Positions 43,361-54,345 of a DNA stretch of 64,000 nucleotides are shown here, piece after piece. A program made the position numbers and the translations under genes. Origin of the DNA: Rhyzopertha dominica (taxonomy: Eukaryota; Arthropoda; Insecta; Coleoptera; Bostrichidae); the NCBI GenBank assembly GCA_025024175.1, contig QCXZ01000047.1:558001-622000 (forward strand), read 5' to 3'. The notes beneath the pieces were generated by a model. That model did not search any database. It was not told where the DNA came from and was given only the letters and a program-made list of their open reading frames with translations. Position 1 is the first letter of the stretch. Every line of letters begins with the position of its first letter.

Positions 43361-44558
43361 ATATCATCAACTCGTTTTGTCGAACTGGCCAAGGAAATAA
43401 ATAACGTGTTTATACATGAAGAACCTGAACTTTATTTTGTGCCATACGTTAGAAATTTAGGAGGTATGCCAAAGGCTGCCAGAGAAAAATTATGGTCCAC
43501 TTATACATATATGCGTAAAACCCTGAAGAAAGTTGGCATTTTACCACCCTTTTCCTCAAATACAAAGCCTAATGAAGCTACCAAAAGTGAGGGTGAGTAT
43601 CTTAAGGAACGGTATTGTATTAATTCTACCATATATTCCTCATTTAGATGAAACTGAACACATTATACAATGGTTAAAACATAATGTAGCTGATTTTGCA
43701 AAAACTGCTGAAAAGTGGAAGTCATGTACTGGCTACAGGCTAGATCACTTCCCAGATACAATCGAAGATTATTTTAAGTTGTATCCTTGTTTAAATCATA
43801 AGTTGGGATATACCCTGCTTGAAATAGATTTTGAAAATTTATTTCCTGGAAAAGAGGATTTGCTTATTCATTCATGGCAAGCTTTGCACTCACATATATT
43901 GAAAATTGCATCAAATAGAAAGGATTCATACATTAGGAATACGTTTGAAGTTCAAGATACAGCACAAAACAAAAATGGTAACCGACAGTTTCATAAATTA
44001 TGCAAAACAGATGTTAATTCTTATAAATTACAGATGAAATCTTTGCACTAAGAGTCCTTCCTCTGCTTTTCTCATGTGTAAATTTGAAAAGCAATTAACC
44101 AGGTAACCACTGGCGACCAGGAAAACCAGAAATACAGGATGGATTTCTTCTTCATGTGAATGTAAGTAAGAATTTAACATTTTCATGAGCACACTCATAT
44201 TCTAAATTCCATCCAGGACATTACAGATTTAGAAGTAAAGTTGACACTAAGGGAGCAAACTTACAGAAACTACAACCTGACTGCTCAACCAGTTCCAGTT
44301 ATTGTTGGCGATGTAAATAAGCCAGGAGCTTGTTATGTTTGTATCAATAAAATCAGATACGAAGTAGATACTCCATTGAAAGCAGTTGATTTGTGCTTCA
44401 AGGTGTACCATGCATTGAATGCTGAGTATCCAAAAGAGTGTGACAGCGTCTGGATGGTTATTCAACTGTACGTATATAAGATAAAAACATCCTCTGATAG
44501 AAAATATGTATCAGCAAGTACTCTGATTGCAGAGTTAAACAGGCTTTTAGATGAATAG
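43361..44558 (+). pseudogene. Accessory gene of the two-gene transposon (three exons)
   Basis: Three coding blocks joined by two 55-nt introns with consensus borders. Exon A to 43592 ([40 protein letters not shown]), intron 43593-43647 (GTGAGT...TTTAG). Exon B 43648-44161 ([53 protein letters not shown]), intron 44162-44216 (GTAAGT...CCATCCAG). Exon C to 44558 (QPVPVIVGDVNKPGACYVCI, then NKIRYEVDTPLKAVDLCFKV). I recognise this as a widespread insect/cnidarian TE-associated family with no established function. Exon B ends in a stop at 44049 plus a frame break before the second donor, so the copy is damaged. Confidence 0.6.
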
Positions 44559-44714
44559 GAACAAAATTGTTCTGCAAAATTTGATGTAACTAGCTTTTGT
44601 TGGCATTTTAACTGATTTTTATTGGCTTTTCTTTGATTTTTATGATCAACATGGTTGTATGTTTTTACTGCAAAATGGTATTTGAAAATGTAAAAGGTTT
44701 TTTATAATTTTAAA

Positions 44715-46970
44715 TTGCGTCACAAGTCAGTTATTAATTTTTCTTGTGGTAAAAATTGTTACAGAGTATTTTCTAGCTTCAATATGTTCCGTAGGCATAT
44801 AAAACGTCATTTTGTTTCTTTGGAAAACAAAGAAAATTTAAGTAACAGTTTATTAAACACAGATGCTTGTGATACTTTAGAAAGCAATCATACTTTAGAA
44901 ATTAACACTGCAGGCACAAAAAATAATCATTCTGATACAATAATCAGTACATTTTCCATTGAAACCTTAAAAACTCGTCTGAATAACTCGGTAACTAATT
45001 ACATATCTACTATGTATAATAACTCCTTATTGCCACGTAATTGTATTCAACAAATGGATAATACTATAATGAATGATGCTTTTAACATTCGTGAAAATGT
45101 TTTCTTCAGATTAAATACCGAATATAAAAGGCTCAAATTTTACCGTCAATCTGGAAACTTCATACCCCCAATGGATTTTATACTGGGAAACAAAATGGTC
45201 TTAAAAAGATACGGAGCTAAAAGGATACTCGAGTCATCACCAGTTCAAGGAAAAATAATTCCCTTGCGTGATGTGTTTAAGGTTGTTTTTGAAAAGCCTG
45301 TTTTTTTTGACGCAGTGCAAAAAAATGTTGATCATATCATGCTGTTTGAAACGTGCTGTAATTTCATACAATGCAAGTTGTGACAATTAAAGTCTAACAA
45401 CTATGTCTCGGAGAAAAAAATTGTATATCCCCTCTTTTTATATTTTGATGATTTCCAGATTGGAAATACACTTGGCGCACACTCCAATAAAAACAAATTA
45501 GGAGCTGTGTATGTCTGTATTCCTTGTTTACCACAAGAGTTATTCTCATCTTTGGATACTGTTTCTTATTTGGCCTTTTTTATATTATAGTAATGACAAA
45601 ACAATTCGGTAACGAAGCAGTATTTTCAAAATTTATTGATGAACTAAGATTTTTACAAGATACTGGAATTGAAGTAATTTAAGTGACACCAGAACATTCA
45701 GAGTATACTTTAAACTTGACCTTATCATTGGTGACAATTTAGGAATGCATTCTGTGTTAGGACTTAGTGAAAGCTTTTCATGTACATATAATTGCAGATT
45801 TTGTAAGATTACTAAGCATCTGTCACATAAAACTGTTACTACGAAAGACTGCATTTTTAGAACTCCAGAGGGCTATCAAAATGATTTAGCTCTGAATGAT
45901 ACTAGTGCTACTGGCATAAAGGAGTGTGTGTGTGGCATCAGCTTTCTGGCTTTCATCTTACTACAAATTATGCAGTGGATGCTATGCATGATCTGCTGGA
46001 AGGTGTATGCGTTTATGATTTAAGTTCTTTGTTAAAAGTTCTAATTTTAGAATAAAAATTATTTACAATTGACATGTTAAATGATAGGATTAAAGTGCTG
46101 AATTCGTGTTTTGAAAACTCGAATAATATACCAACTATAACTGTTGATGGTTTAAAAAATAAAATTAGAATGTCTGCTAATGAAATGTTGTGCTTTGCTC
46201 GATGCCTTGGTTTATTAATTGCAGATTTTGTACCAACAAACCTTCCAATTTGGAAATTGTGGTCATGCCTAGTAGAAATACTTGACATAGTTACTTGTCC
46301 CAACTTACATTTTTCAGAAGGAAAACGACTAGATATCGTGATACTAGATTACTTAAAAATTGTTATAACTTATTTTAAAAATTTAAAACGAAAGCATCAC
46401 CATCTCCTGCGTTATGCAATGGTTTGTGATATGTCTGGTCCATTGGTCCATGTATAGGGAATGAAATATGAACAAAAACATAAATTGTTTAAATTAAATT
46501 CTAATGTATCAGGTTCTTTTAAAAATATTATTCATCTTTGGCCAACAAAAGCCAGTTGAAACTTTGTCATTAAATACGTACACCTTTTCAACCAAAATTT
46601 GTTTTTAAAGTTAAAGAGAATAATGATGACACTTTAAAAAATTTAATTTTTCCTTTTGTTCAGGATGATATATTTGAGGTTAAGTACATTGATATTAATG
46701 GAGTTACTTATAAAGAAGGGGTGGTTATAATAACCGAAGCAGTTGAAATGCCTGTTTGGAATTGTAGAGCATATTTTCATACACAAAGAATGTAGTGTTT
46801 ATATTTACTTTAAGAAGTTGATTTCGTTATGTTTTAATAAACATTTTCATTGTTACGAAGTTTGTGAAACTTTAATGAAAGAATGTATTCCGTATAAAGC
46901 TTTACATGATCATGTTCCGTGTACTTTGAGTAGAAAGTCTGATAAAGTATTAGTATTACTTAAATATTAA
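44715..46970 (+). pseudogene. Putative transposase of the two-gene element (CACTA-like motif)
   Basis: N-terminal zinc-finger-like stretch (CGKNCYRVFSSFNMFRRHIK, then RH). Next KIVYPLFLYFDDFQIGNTLG near 45417 and GAVYVCIPCLPQEL; LIIGDNLGMHSVLGLSESF near 45726 with CRFC; NYAVDAMHDLLEGVCVYDLS near 45966; MSANEMLCFARCLGLLIADF near 46171; PLVHV near 46440; INGVTYKEGVVIITEAVEMP near 46698; NKHFHCYEVCETL near 46841 to the stop at 46970. The D-x-MH-D-LLEG segment recalls the DxMH motif of CACTA-type Tnp_2 transposases, so that superfamily is my tentative placement. At least six stops or frameshifts (45381, 45590, 45625, 45680, 46055, 46456). Dead. Confidence 0.6.
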
Positions 46971-47290
46971 TTAAATATATTGGGTTTCGGTCTTCTAAAT
47001 AAAACTGCTTTTATCTATGCCAAGCTTTCGGAGATCATTTTTAAATTAAATTAAATTAATTAAATATTAATATATATATTAATATTTGTCAAGATTTTTT
47101 GTGATTATTAATAGTTAGCAAAATTTAAAATTCCTGTAAGTTTAGAGTTATTTATATGAAGTTAAGACTGCTGTTCAACTTAGACTAATTCCGTTTCTAT
47201 TGCCCAGAAGAAGGAGACAAATGATCTCCGAAAGCTTGGCATAGATAAAAAGAGTTTTATTTAGAAGACCGAAACCCAATATATTTAATT
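46969..47290. repeat. 72-bp inverted repeats around a 178-bp AT-rich core
   Basis: 46969-47040 (AATTAAATATATTGGGTTTCGG...GAGATCATTT, read in parts) is the near-exact complement of 47219-47290; I see two or three mismatches. The right arm contains GGAGA-CAAATGA-TCTCC followed by GAAAGCTTGGCA, a stem-loop motif also near 58063. It sits immediately after the transposase stop codon, so it may be a MITE or Penelope-related insertion, or part of the element's end. Confidence 0.8.
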
Positions 47291-48296
47291 AACATCAAAG
47301 GTCGACGGTCAATAACGGTTTAATTCTTAATAATAAGAATGGGGTTTTTTGAAGTTATTACTTAAATATATTTGTTAAGAGCTGAGATTCTAAAGTAATA
47401 TATATGTAGTGAAACCAAAACTCTATATAGGCTGGTGGACTGTGGTCGAGGTGAACACTGAAGTTCAAACGTTTCCTTGGTATCTGAGTGTGACATCTTC
47501 AGTGGCTGATAAGCTGACGGCTCAGGCAAAGACTATTATACCCCAGACTATCAACAGTGACTGAGTAGACTATCTGCGATACTCCGAAATATGACCTTCG
47601 CCTGCATGAACAGCCCACCAGCCACTGAAGATGATTATTGTCTTAGTTGCTGACGAATGTATGAACTTCATCAACCAAAGTTCACCAACCTAAATTTTGT
47701 TTTTACTATCGATAGCGGCTGAAATTAACATGTATTTAGTTTGTGGTGTTTATACAGTATACTGTATTTAGTTTAATCAAAACAGTATTTATATTTAGTT
47801 TATGTTAAACCTTAATTTACAGGTACAAAAATGTAACCTTGTTTGTCTAATGAATAAAATCATAATAATGCTGTATTGGTTTCATTTATTTTTGCACTAT
47901 ATCCACTATATTTTTAGTAAATTATAACATTAATCTATAGTAAAGAAAAAGATTTAATATAGTAAAATTTAGCATACTGGAATATTAAATTTGACTATTA
48001 TAATATGTTACAATAAACAAAACACTAATAAAGTACACTACATTTTGTAGAAAAAATTGTGATACCCTGCCTAGTAAATCCTACAAAATTTCTATTGAAC
48101 TGTACTGCATTCTCTAAGAACATACACTATAAAATGGTAAGTACTGATTTCTACATTTTTAGTAAATACAGCTACAATAGTTAATCTACAAAAATATAAT
48201 ATAATTTTCTACAGTTTGTATCTAGTCGTATTTGCACTATATTTTGTGGTAAAGATTATTACAATTGCAGTTAAATTTACTATAATTTTTTTTCAG
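47291..48296. other. Non-coding 3' part of the insertion
   Basis: Contains a Penelope-like stretch near 47440-47700 with CATCTTCAGTGGCTG (47490) and its inverted CAGCCACTGAAGATG (47625). Further right are repeated CACTATATTTT/TTTTTAGTAAAT motifs. No gene. Confidence 0.45.
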
Positions 48297-49730
48297 TGTA
48301 CTTACCTTGGCTATGAGATTGGTTCTGAAAGAGTTAGGCTGGGAGGACAGAAAACTTTGGCCGTGTCTGAGTTTAAGGTTCTCTCCAAAGTTCATGAGAT
48401 AAGACAGTTTTTGGGCCTTATCAGTTACTTTCGCCACTTTATAAAAAATTACGCAGCAATTGCAAAATGCTTGACCAGCAAACTCAAAAAGGGACAATTG
48501 TGGAGTTGGAGTCCGGAAGACCAAAATGCTTTCGACGAACTGAAGGAAATTTTGGTATCAAGACCTGTGCTAGCATTGTACAATCCAAGTTTTATAACTG
48601 ACGTGCATACTGACGCCAGCAAATTAGGCATCGCAGGAATTTTGATGCAAGAACAACCGGACAAACGACCACATCCCGTAACGTACTTTAGTAAACAAAC
48701 TACAGCAGCCGAAGGTAACTACCATTCCTATGAGCTCGAGACACTAGCCGTAGTCGAAAGTTTACGCAAGTTTCGTGTGTATTTATTAGGGCTTGAATTT
48801 AAGGTCATTACAGATTGCAACGCACTTAAGGCTACGAGTAGTAAAAAGGAAATTATTGCCCGTATAGCCAGATGGTGGCTTCAGTTGCAAGAATTTACTT
48901 TCACCATACACTACAGGCCCGGAACCAGAATGAACACGTAGACTCCTTAAGCATAAATCCGTCAGAAACTGAAAACCGGTAGACGACGTTTTGAGAATTG
49001 AGCAGGCAGATTGGGTTCTTTCGGGACAATTAACAGATGAGAAAATTAGTCTAATACGAGATACGCTCCTGAAGCCACCCGAAAACGATATTTCACGTCA
49101 CATTTATAAAGAATATGCGTTACAAAATGGGAGGGTGTATAAAAGAACAGCTCGTGGATTGCTATGGGTCGTTCCAAAGGGAATGAGGCAACAAGTTGTG
49201 CGTGATGCCCTTGACGATATGGGGCATTTTGGTGCTGAAAAGACGCTGTGTAGATTGCGTCAACATTACTGGTTTCCACGCATGCGGCAGTATGTGGAAA
49301 AATACATTAAATGTTGTATTTCGTGCTTGTACCACAAAAAAGTCAGGACCGCAAGAAGGATTTTTGCACCCAATCGAAAAAGTAGCATCACCCTTTTATA
49401 TGATACACATCGACCATCTAGGGTCCTTTCCAAAAAGTAGACGTGGCAATGAATATTTAATAACTCTAGTGGATGCTTTCACTAAATATGTTGTACTGAG
49501 AGCTGTGAAATCTACAGCTACGAAACTAGTAATCGTGTTTCTTTTGGATACTTTTTCTATATATGGTTTGCCATCTAGGCTTGTCTGCGACCAAGGGTCT
49601 AGTTTCACTTCGAATCGTTTCAAGGAATTTTGTAAAGAGAAAAACATTAAATTAACCTTTAACGCCGTGGCGACTCCAAGGGCAAACGGGCAGAACGAAA
49701 GATTCAATAGAACAGTTCTGCCCAATGACA
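48297..49730 (+). pseudogene. Nested gypsy: RT end, RNase H, integrase
   Basis: YLGYEIGSERVRLGGQKTLA and IRQFLGLISYFRHFIKNYAA (RT thumb). RNase H: VHTDASKLGIAGILMQEQPD near 48602, YELETLAVVESLRKFRVYLL near 48730, ITDCNALKA near 48808. Stop at 48939. Zinc region: HFGAEKTLCRLRQHYWFPRM near 49223 with CCISCLYHKK. A frameshift near 49345 leads to the core: IHIDHLGSFPKSRRGNEYLI near 49403 (first Asp), VCDQGSSFTSNRFKEFCKEK near 49583 (second Asp), ATPRANGQNERFNRTV near 49668 (Glu). Catalytic residues survive but frames do not. It ends near 49730; the C-terminal domain is absent. Confidence 0.88.
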
Positions 49731-49876
49731 GATACGAGGTGATGGACATGGGCGGATCTCATCGAACACGAAGCGCTGCTGGGTATTAAAGGGTTGTGGC
49801 TGTAGAAAAAAAAATGAAGCCGTGGATGCCAGCGGGAGGTGTAGCCGACTCCACTGATTCTGATAGTGAAGAAGAT

Positions 49877-49921
49877 AGTTGAAGTTGCCGACGACTGCGC
49901 GTGTGCTGCATTAAGGTGACA
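49877..49921 (+). repeat. Proposed truncated 3' LTR start of the nested gypsy
   Basis: Matches 34380-34425 except for one missing C, and follows AGTGAAGAAGATAG, a plausible polypurine tract. It is cut at 49922 by another gypsy fragment. Confidence 0.4.
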
Positions 49922-50560
49922 AATTTTTAATAATAGTGGACTCATATTCCACGTGGTTGAAAATGAAACCAGTAAGCACAACATCAACGGAATGTGCTGT
50001 TGCAATGCTAAAAGAATTGTTCGCAACGCACGAAGTACCTAATGTTACAGTTAACGACAACTACAACTGCTTTTGTGTCTGGCGAATTCAAACGATTTTC
50101 CGAACAACATACCACTTCATTGAGCAATGGGTATTCACCATCTGATGTACTAATGGGACAAAGAACACGAACGTATTTAGACAAGATTCATCCAGACCTC
50201 ATGGGAGAACGAATTAACAGAGAACGAGATGTGTGCATAGAGGATAAGGTTCAGAAATTTAAGGTGGGTGAACCAGTGTTAGCACGCGATTACTCGACGA
50301 ACCCATAAAATTGAAGTTGCAGATCGAAACGGTGAGACAGTGCGCAGGCATGTAAACCAATTAATTCGCAGTAGTATTATAGCGGATAACGAAACATATT
50401 TCAGTGACATGTGCAACGTACCCACGTCAAAAACAGTAGTAGCTGTAGTTCAAGTCAAGCCCGGTGATGGAGTAAAAACGCGGTCACCAAGGACGACGCG
50501 AAATAGACGTCCGCCAACATATTTGGGGGATTATATCAAAAGCTTGGGGGTGGAAATGTA
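49922..50560 (+). pseudogene. Second gypsy fragment: integrase core start and C-terminus
   Basis: FLIIVDSYSTWLKMKPVSTT (first Asp of the integrase core), LKELFATHEVPNVTV, then in the next frame AFVSGEFKRFSEQ. The segment with the catalytic Glu is deleted, and the reading resumes with NGYSPSDVLMGQRTRTYLDK, then VQKFKVGEPVLARDYS and GETVRRHVNQLI to the stop at 50559-50561. K02A2.6-like. The polyprotein end is intact and followed by a purine tract (GGGGGTGGAAA). Confidence 0.8.
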
Positions 50561-50743
50561 GAATATCTCATTTGAATTTGCCGAGCTTCCGGTAGATGCG
50601 TTAGTAAAGTATCAAGTTATGTTATGGCAGCAAGTTCTGTCTTCTGTCATGCGGTTAAGCACGAGTTGGTGCAGTATAATTATTGTATTTAATGTTGTAT
50701 TTATTCAGAAATAAACGTTGAAGATTGTGTTAAGAACATAACA
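50557..50743 (+). repeat. Candidate 3' LTR of the second gypsy fragment
   Basis: Starts TGTAGAATATC after GGGGGTGGAAA and ends CATAACA, with AATAAACG near 50710 as a poly(A) signal. An alternative start is TGTTATGG at 50620, which makes a 7-bp inverted match with the CATAACA end. No second copy in the window decides between them. Confidence 0.45.
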
Positions 50744-51369
50744 GTAACTAAAACTATCCTCTAATGACGCAGCGTGATAGTCTGCAAATACATATTTAGT
50801 AGTGATTACATTAAATGTACCTACTTGGAAAACAATCTAGTATAATACCTGGTAAGTGTAGGGTGGGCAATAAAAACTCTTTCAGTTTGCCACTAAAGTC
50901 CAGACAGGAATCAGCAAAATGTATCTGACACACACGATAATTATGCAGATCCGCTTTAATTAGTACATTGTTAATAATTCGATGCATCTCTTATTTGTTG
51001 TTCTTTTGGTATAGCGTAACTAAAATTAATGTAATTTAAGCAGGTACATTTAAATATACCACAAAATTCCCATAAATCTGACTTATAGTAAAGCACAATA
51101 TATAAACCACTTTTAAGTTAATTGGATTAAGTAGTATGTACCTACTTACCGTTTGGAAATTTTGTTATTACAGCCTGCAAGGAAAACGGTCTTTGTTTCA
51201 TGATGATTGTGATAGTATTTCTTTCCTATATATGTCCGAAAATACTTAATATATTCAAAAAGTGAAAATACTATCATATAGGAAATAAAATTTCTCACAA
51301 TGAAAATTGTTGTGTTCAATTATTTTCTTGCTTAATGCAGAAACTTTTTTACATTCTTTATCAAACTCG
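50744..51369. other. No recognisable gene
   Basis: AT-rich spacer between a gypsy 3' end and the next gypsy fragment. TCCTATATATG near 51226 and CATATAGGAAATAAA near 51274 are weakly inverted copies. Confidence 0.5.
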
Positions 51370-52128
51370 AACTCTTACGTTTTTGTCAAGTAATTTATAT
51401 AATGGTCTCAATTGTGATGACATCTTGGGAATGAATTTTGCATAGTAGTTTAGCAGACCTAAGTATGATCGCAATTGCCTTAGATTGGTCGGTTCAGGTG
51501 CATCTTCTATAGCATAAATTTTCTCTCAAATAGGATGAATGCCAATGACCTAGAAATTCTATTTCGGATTAGAAAAAATTAGATTTTTCCGCGTTTACAT
51601 TTATATAATATTCCATTATTTTTTTTCAACACTGCATCAACCAATTTAACTCCATGATCGATAGATTCTCCTGCTATTAATATGTCATCTAACTAACAAC
51701 TTGCATTAAGTATCATATTCACCTAGAATTTATCCAGCAGTGCCTGAAATATTGCTTGGGCACTCGCAAATCCGTATGTTAACCTAGTATAAGGAAAGAT
51801 ACCGGCATGAGTGTTAATAGTTAAATATGTTTGAAACTGTGGGTGTATTTTAAGCTGTTTATAAGCTCCGGACAAATCCAAAACTGTAAAAATCTTCCCA
51901 CCTGCCAAACTAGCAAAAATATATTCTGGGGTAGGCAACGGATAATGATCGATGCTAATCACTTTATCTAATGTGACTCTAAAGTCAGCACAAATTCTTA
52001 CATAATCCCTGCCTTTTTTTGAAACTACTACTATATGTGAGGCCCAATCACTACGACTTACAAGACTAATGATAACCGCATCACACATTTGCTTTAACTT
52101 TTGCTCAACCTTTAAATTTAATGCTTTC
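51370..52128 (-). pseudogene. Third gypsy fragment: reverse transcriptase (host of piggyBac)
   Basis: Minus strand: VEQKLKQMCDAVIISLVSRS, DYVRICADFRVTLDKVISID, TVLDLSGAYKQLKIHPQFQT, RLTYGFASAQAIFQALLDKF (51723-52128). After stops that destroy the YxDD region near 51690 comes LRQLRSYLGLLNYYAKFIPK near 51480. K02A2.6-like. The upstream codons lie beyond the piggyBac at 54272, where KYSIPVFK-like coding (SIPVFKKALNLKVEQ) becomes continuous once the insert and one TTAA are removed. Confidence 0.82.
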
Positions 52129-52132
52129 TTAA
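52129..52132 (+). repeat. TTAA target site (left) of piggyBac
   Basis: TTAA precedes CCCTAGAA; the second copy is at 54268-54271. Confidence 0.95.
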
Positions 52133-54267
52133 CCCTAGAACGGTACCATGGTGTCGCGGGTGACACAACTAAAATAAATTCCCACTCTGTATACGCATTT
52201 TGGTAGAGGGGAGGGTGATTTTTGTGTTTAGTGTGGGTTGCTGTCCCTCATTGTGTCACATACGACTCCACGATACCATTCTTGATAAAACTTTCGTTTG
52301 TATAAAAAAACGATGTCCAGTAGCAAAGGTTTGACGGAAGCGGAGCTAGAAGAAATTGTACGTTCCTACGAGAGAGGGGAAACGGATTTGGAAGATTTGG
52401 TGCCTAATATTCCCGCCATAGAGAGCGAAGACGACGAAAGTGAAGACGAAGAATTTATAGAGGACGACAATTCCGATAGTTTTTCTGCGGAATCTAGCTC
52501 AGACAACGAAGAAGAAGAAACTGAATTGAGTAGGAAGGTGATTTATGGAAAAAATGGTTGCAAATGGCATACATCTCCATTTTTCTCAAAAAATACACGT
52601 ACTGTTCAGAAGAACATTGTGCTTCGATTGCCAGGACCAAAGACGTGTGCTTCAAATGCAAACGATGAGGTGGAAACATGGAAATTATTTTTTACAGAAG
52701 AAATGATAAATTGCATTGTTGAAAACACAAATGAGGAAATATCAAGGCAATCTGCCAAATACAGTAGTCATCAAAGTTTTATCGGGATTACAAACAAAGA
52801 GGAAATTTTGTCTTTGATTGGATTGTTATATATGAGTGGTGTTCTCAAAACAAGTTCACTGAGTACGTCCGACTTATGGTCTCGACAATTTGGATTACCA
52901 ATTTTTAGAGCAACTATGTCACAGAAACGTTTTGAATTTTTACTAAACTGCCTTCGTTTTGATGACAAAAATACCAGGCCACAGCGCAAACTTGATGACA
53001 AGTTTGCACCTATTAGATTTTTGTGGAATGGTTTTATAGCAAAGTGTGCAGAGAATTATACCCCAGGTGCGTACGTAACTATTGATGAGCAGCTGCTCAG
53101 TTTTAGAGGACGATGTCCTTTCAAAATTTATATCCCAAGTAAGCCGGATAAATACGGAATAAAAATTGTTATGAATTGCGATTCCAAAACATTTTACATG
53201 ATATCGGCTATTCCATACATCGGAAAAGAAACTAGAACAAGTTCTGAAGCTTTGCCCACCCAGTATGTTTTGAAACTAAGTGAAAGCATATATGGTACTA
53301 ACCGGAATGTTACTATGGATAACTGGTTCACGTCTTTAGATCTGGCAAATAAGTTACTGGCAAAGAAGCTTACTATGGTAGGAACCCTAAGAAAAAACAA
53401 AGCCGATATTCCTCCCGAGTTTTTGAAAAAGAAAGACAGTGTTCCCAGTTCTGATTTTGTTTATGACAAAAATATGACAATGGTTTCATTTTCTCCGAAA
53501 AAACCTAAAATAGTTGTGTTGCTATCAACTTTTCATACAAATGGATAAATCGACGAGGAAACTAACAAACCAGAGATAGTATTGTTTTACAATTCAACTA
53601 AAGGTGGGGTAGACACATATGATCAGTTGTGTCATTCAAAAACGGTAGCCCGAAAAACTCGACGTTGGCCATTGCGAGTATTTTATGGAATGCTGGATGG
53701 GGCGGGAATAAATTCCTATGTTATCCTCAACGCGAATAAAGAAAAACTAAATCCAAACAGTAAGCGAATTCCTAGGAGGCAATTCCTTCAAAAGTTAGCT
53801 ATGCAATTAGTCATCCCTCACTTGAAAAATAGACTCAAGGTGCCAACCTTATCCAGATATTTACGGCTACTAATTTCGGATGTGTTAGGTGAGAAAGAAG
53901 AAATGTCAGTTCCTGAAAAAAGAAACCAACCGGTTCCTCAAAAACGCTGCCATATTTGCCCCAGAAGTGCAAACCGGAAAGGTCGAGAATTATGTGTGCA
54001 ATGCGGCGGAAATATATGTGCTGAACATAGAAGACCTATTTGTCTCCCTTGTTCTAAAAACTTATAATGAGTATTATTTTTTGATTTTGTTGTTAAAAGG
54101 TTTATATAAATTAAATATTTATGTTATAATAAGGTGTTGGTAATAAAGCAATAATATACTTGTTGTTGTTTTTGTTTAAAAGCGGTGGAACATGTCAAAA
54201 TAGTTTGGTCACATACGACACCACTGTACTAGTCCCTTACCTAGAAAACAAGGGTACCATTCTAGGG
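52133..54267 (+). mobile_element. Complete piggyBac element, 2135 bp
   Basis: Termini CCCTAGAACGGTACC (52133-52147) and the complement of GGTACCATTCTAGGG (54253-54267), one mismatch, with TTAA on both sides. Inner inverted repeats GGTGTCGCGGGTGAC (near 52151) and GTCACATACGACACC (near 54209) stand at unequal distances from the ends, as in other piggyBacs. It interrupts the gypsy RT at 52128. One transposase gene inside. Confidence 0.95.
52313..54067 (+). pseudogene. piggyBac transposase with a single in-frame stop
   Basis: 584 codons from the ATG at 52313 (MSSSKGLTEAELEEIVRSYE), the normal length for the family. Acidic N-terminus (residues 35-75). DDD catalytic residues: Asp in VTIDEQLLSFRGRCPFKIYI near 53078, Asp in NVTMDNWFTSLDLANKLL near 53307, Asp in GGVDTYDQL near 53608. 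C-terminal cysteine-rich finger CHIC...CVQC...CAEHRRPICLPC (53948-54055) that binds the element ends. The only lesion is TAA at 53546-53548, between the second and third Asp. It cuts the element out and re-inserts it at TTAA. One point change from a full frame, so it looks recent; without readthrough it is inactive. Confidence 0.95.
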
Positions 54268-54271
54268 TTAA

Positions 54272-54345
54272 ATACTGGAATACTTATTTATAGTACTAGA
54301 CATATTTCCGTCAAATACTGTACTGTACAATCTTGTACAATAAGA
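54272..54345 (-). pseudogene. Third gypsy fragment, upstream side of the piggyBac insertion
   Basis: Minus strand reads ...ISIPVFKKA into the gypsy RT when joined through TTAA. Upstream it fades out, with a stop before ISIPVF. Confidence 0.5.

Larger units (their letters stand above)
43097..48296 (+). mobile_element. Insertion in gypsy carrying a two-gene DNA transposon
   Basis: The boundaries are those of gypsy coding similarity: left after MCVDY, right before CTYLGYEIGSERV. I could not prove terminal repeats. The right end reads ...TTTTTTTTCAGTG, whose complement starts CACTGAAAA, and the left has TTTATCACAGAG. A CACTG/CACAG pair would suit a CACTA-type element but is weak. The 3' kilobase has repeated TTTTTAGTAAATTATA-like motifs (47895-48290) and no gene. 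About 400 bp of host RT is missing at the site. Confidence 0.5.
34383..49921 (+). mobile_element. Old gypsy element split by two large insertions
   Basis: About 4.4 kb of gypsy sequence spread over 15.5 kb: gag (35288-36170), protease (36177-36870), RT start (42740-43096), RT end/RNase H (48297-48941), integrase (48960-49730), and proposed 3' LTR start (49880). Insertions: 36871-42739 (LINE plus Sola-like element) and 43097-48296 (two-gene transposon). About 400 bp of RT palm is missing at the second insertion. At 49922 it abuts another gypsy fragment. Confidence 0.75.
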
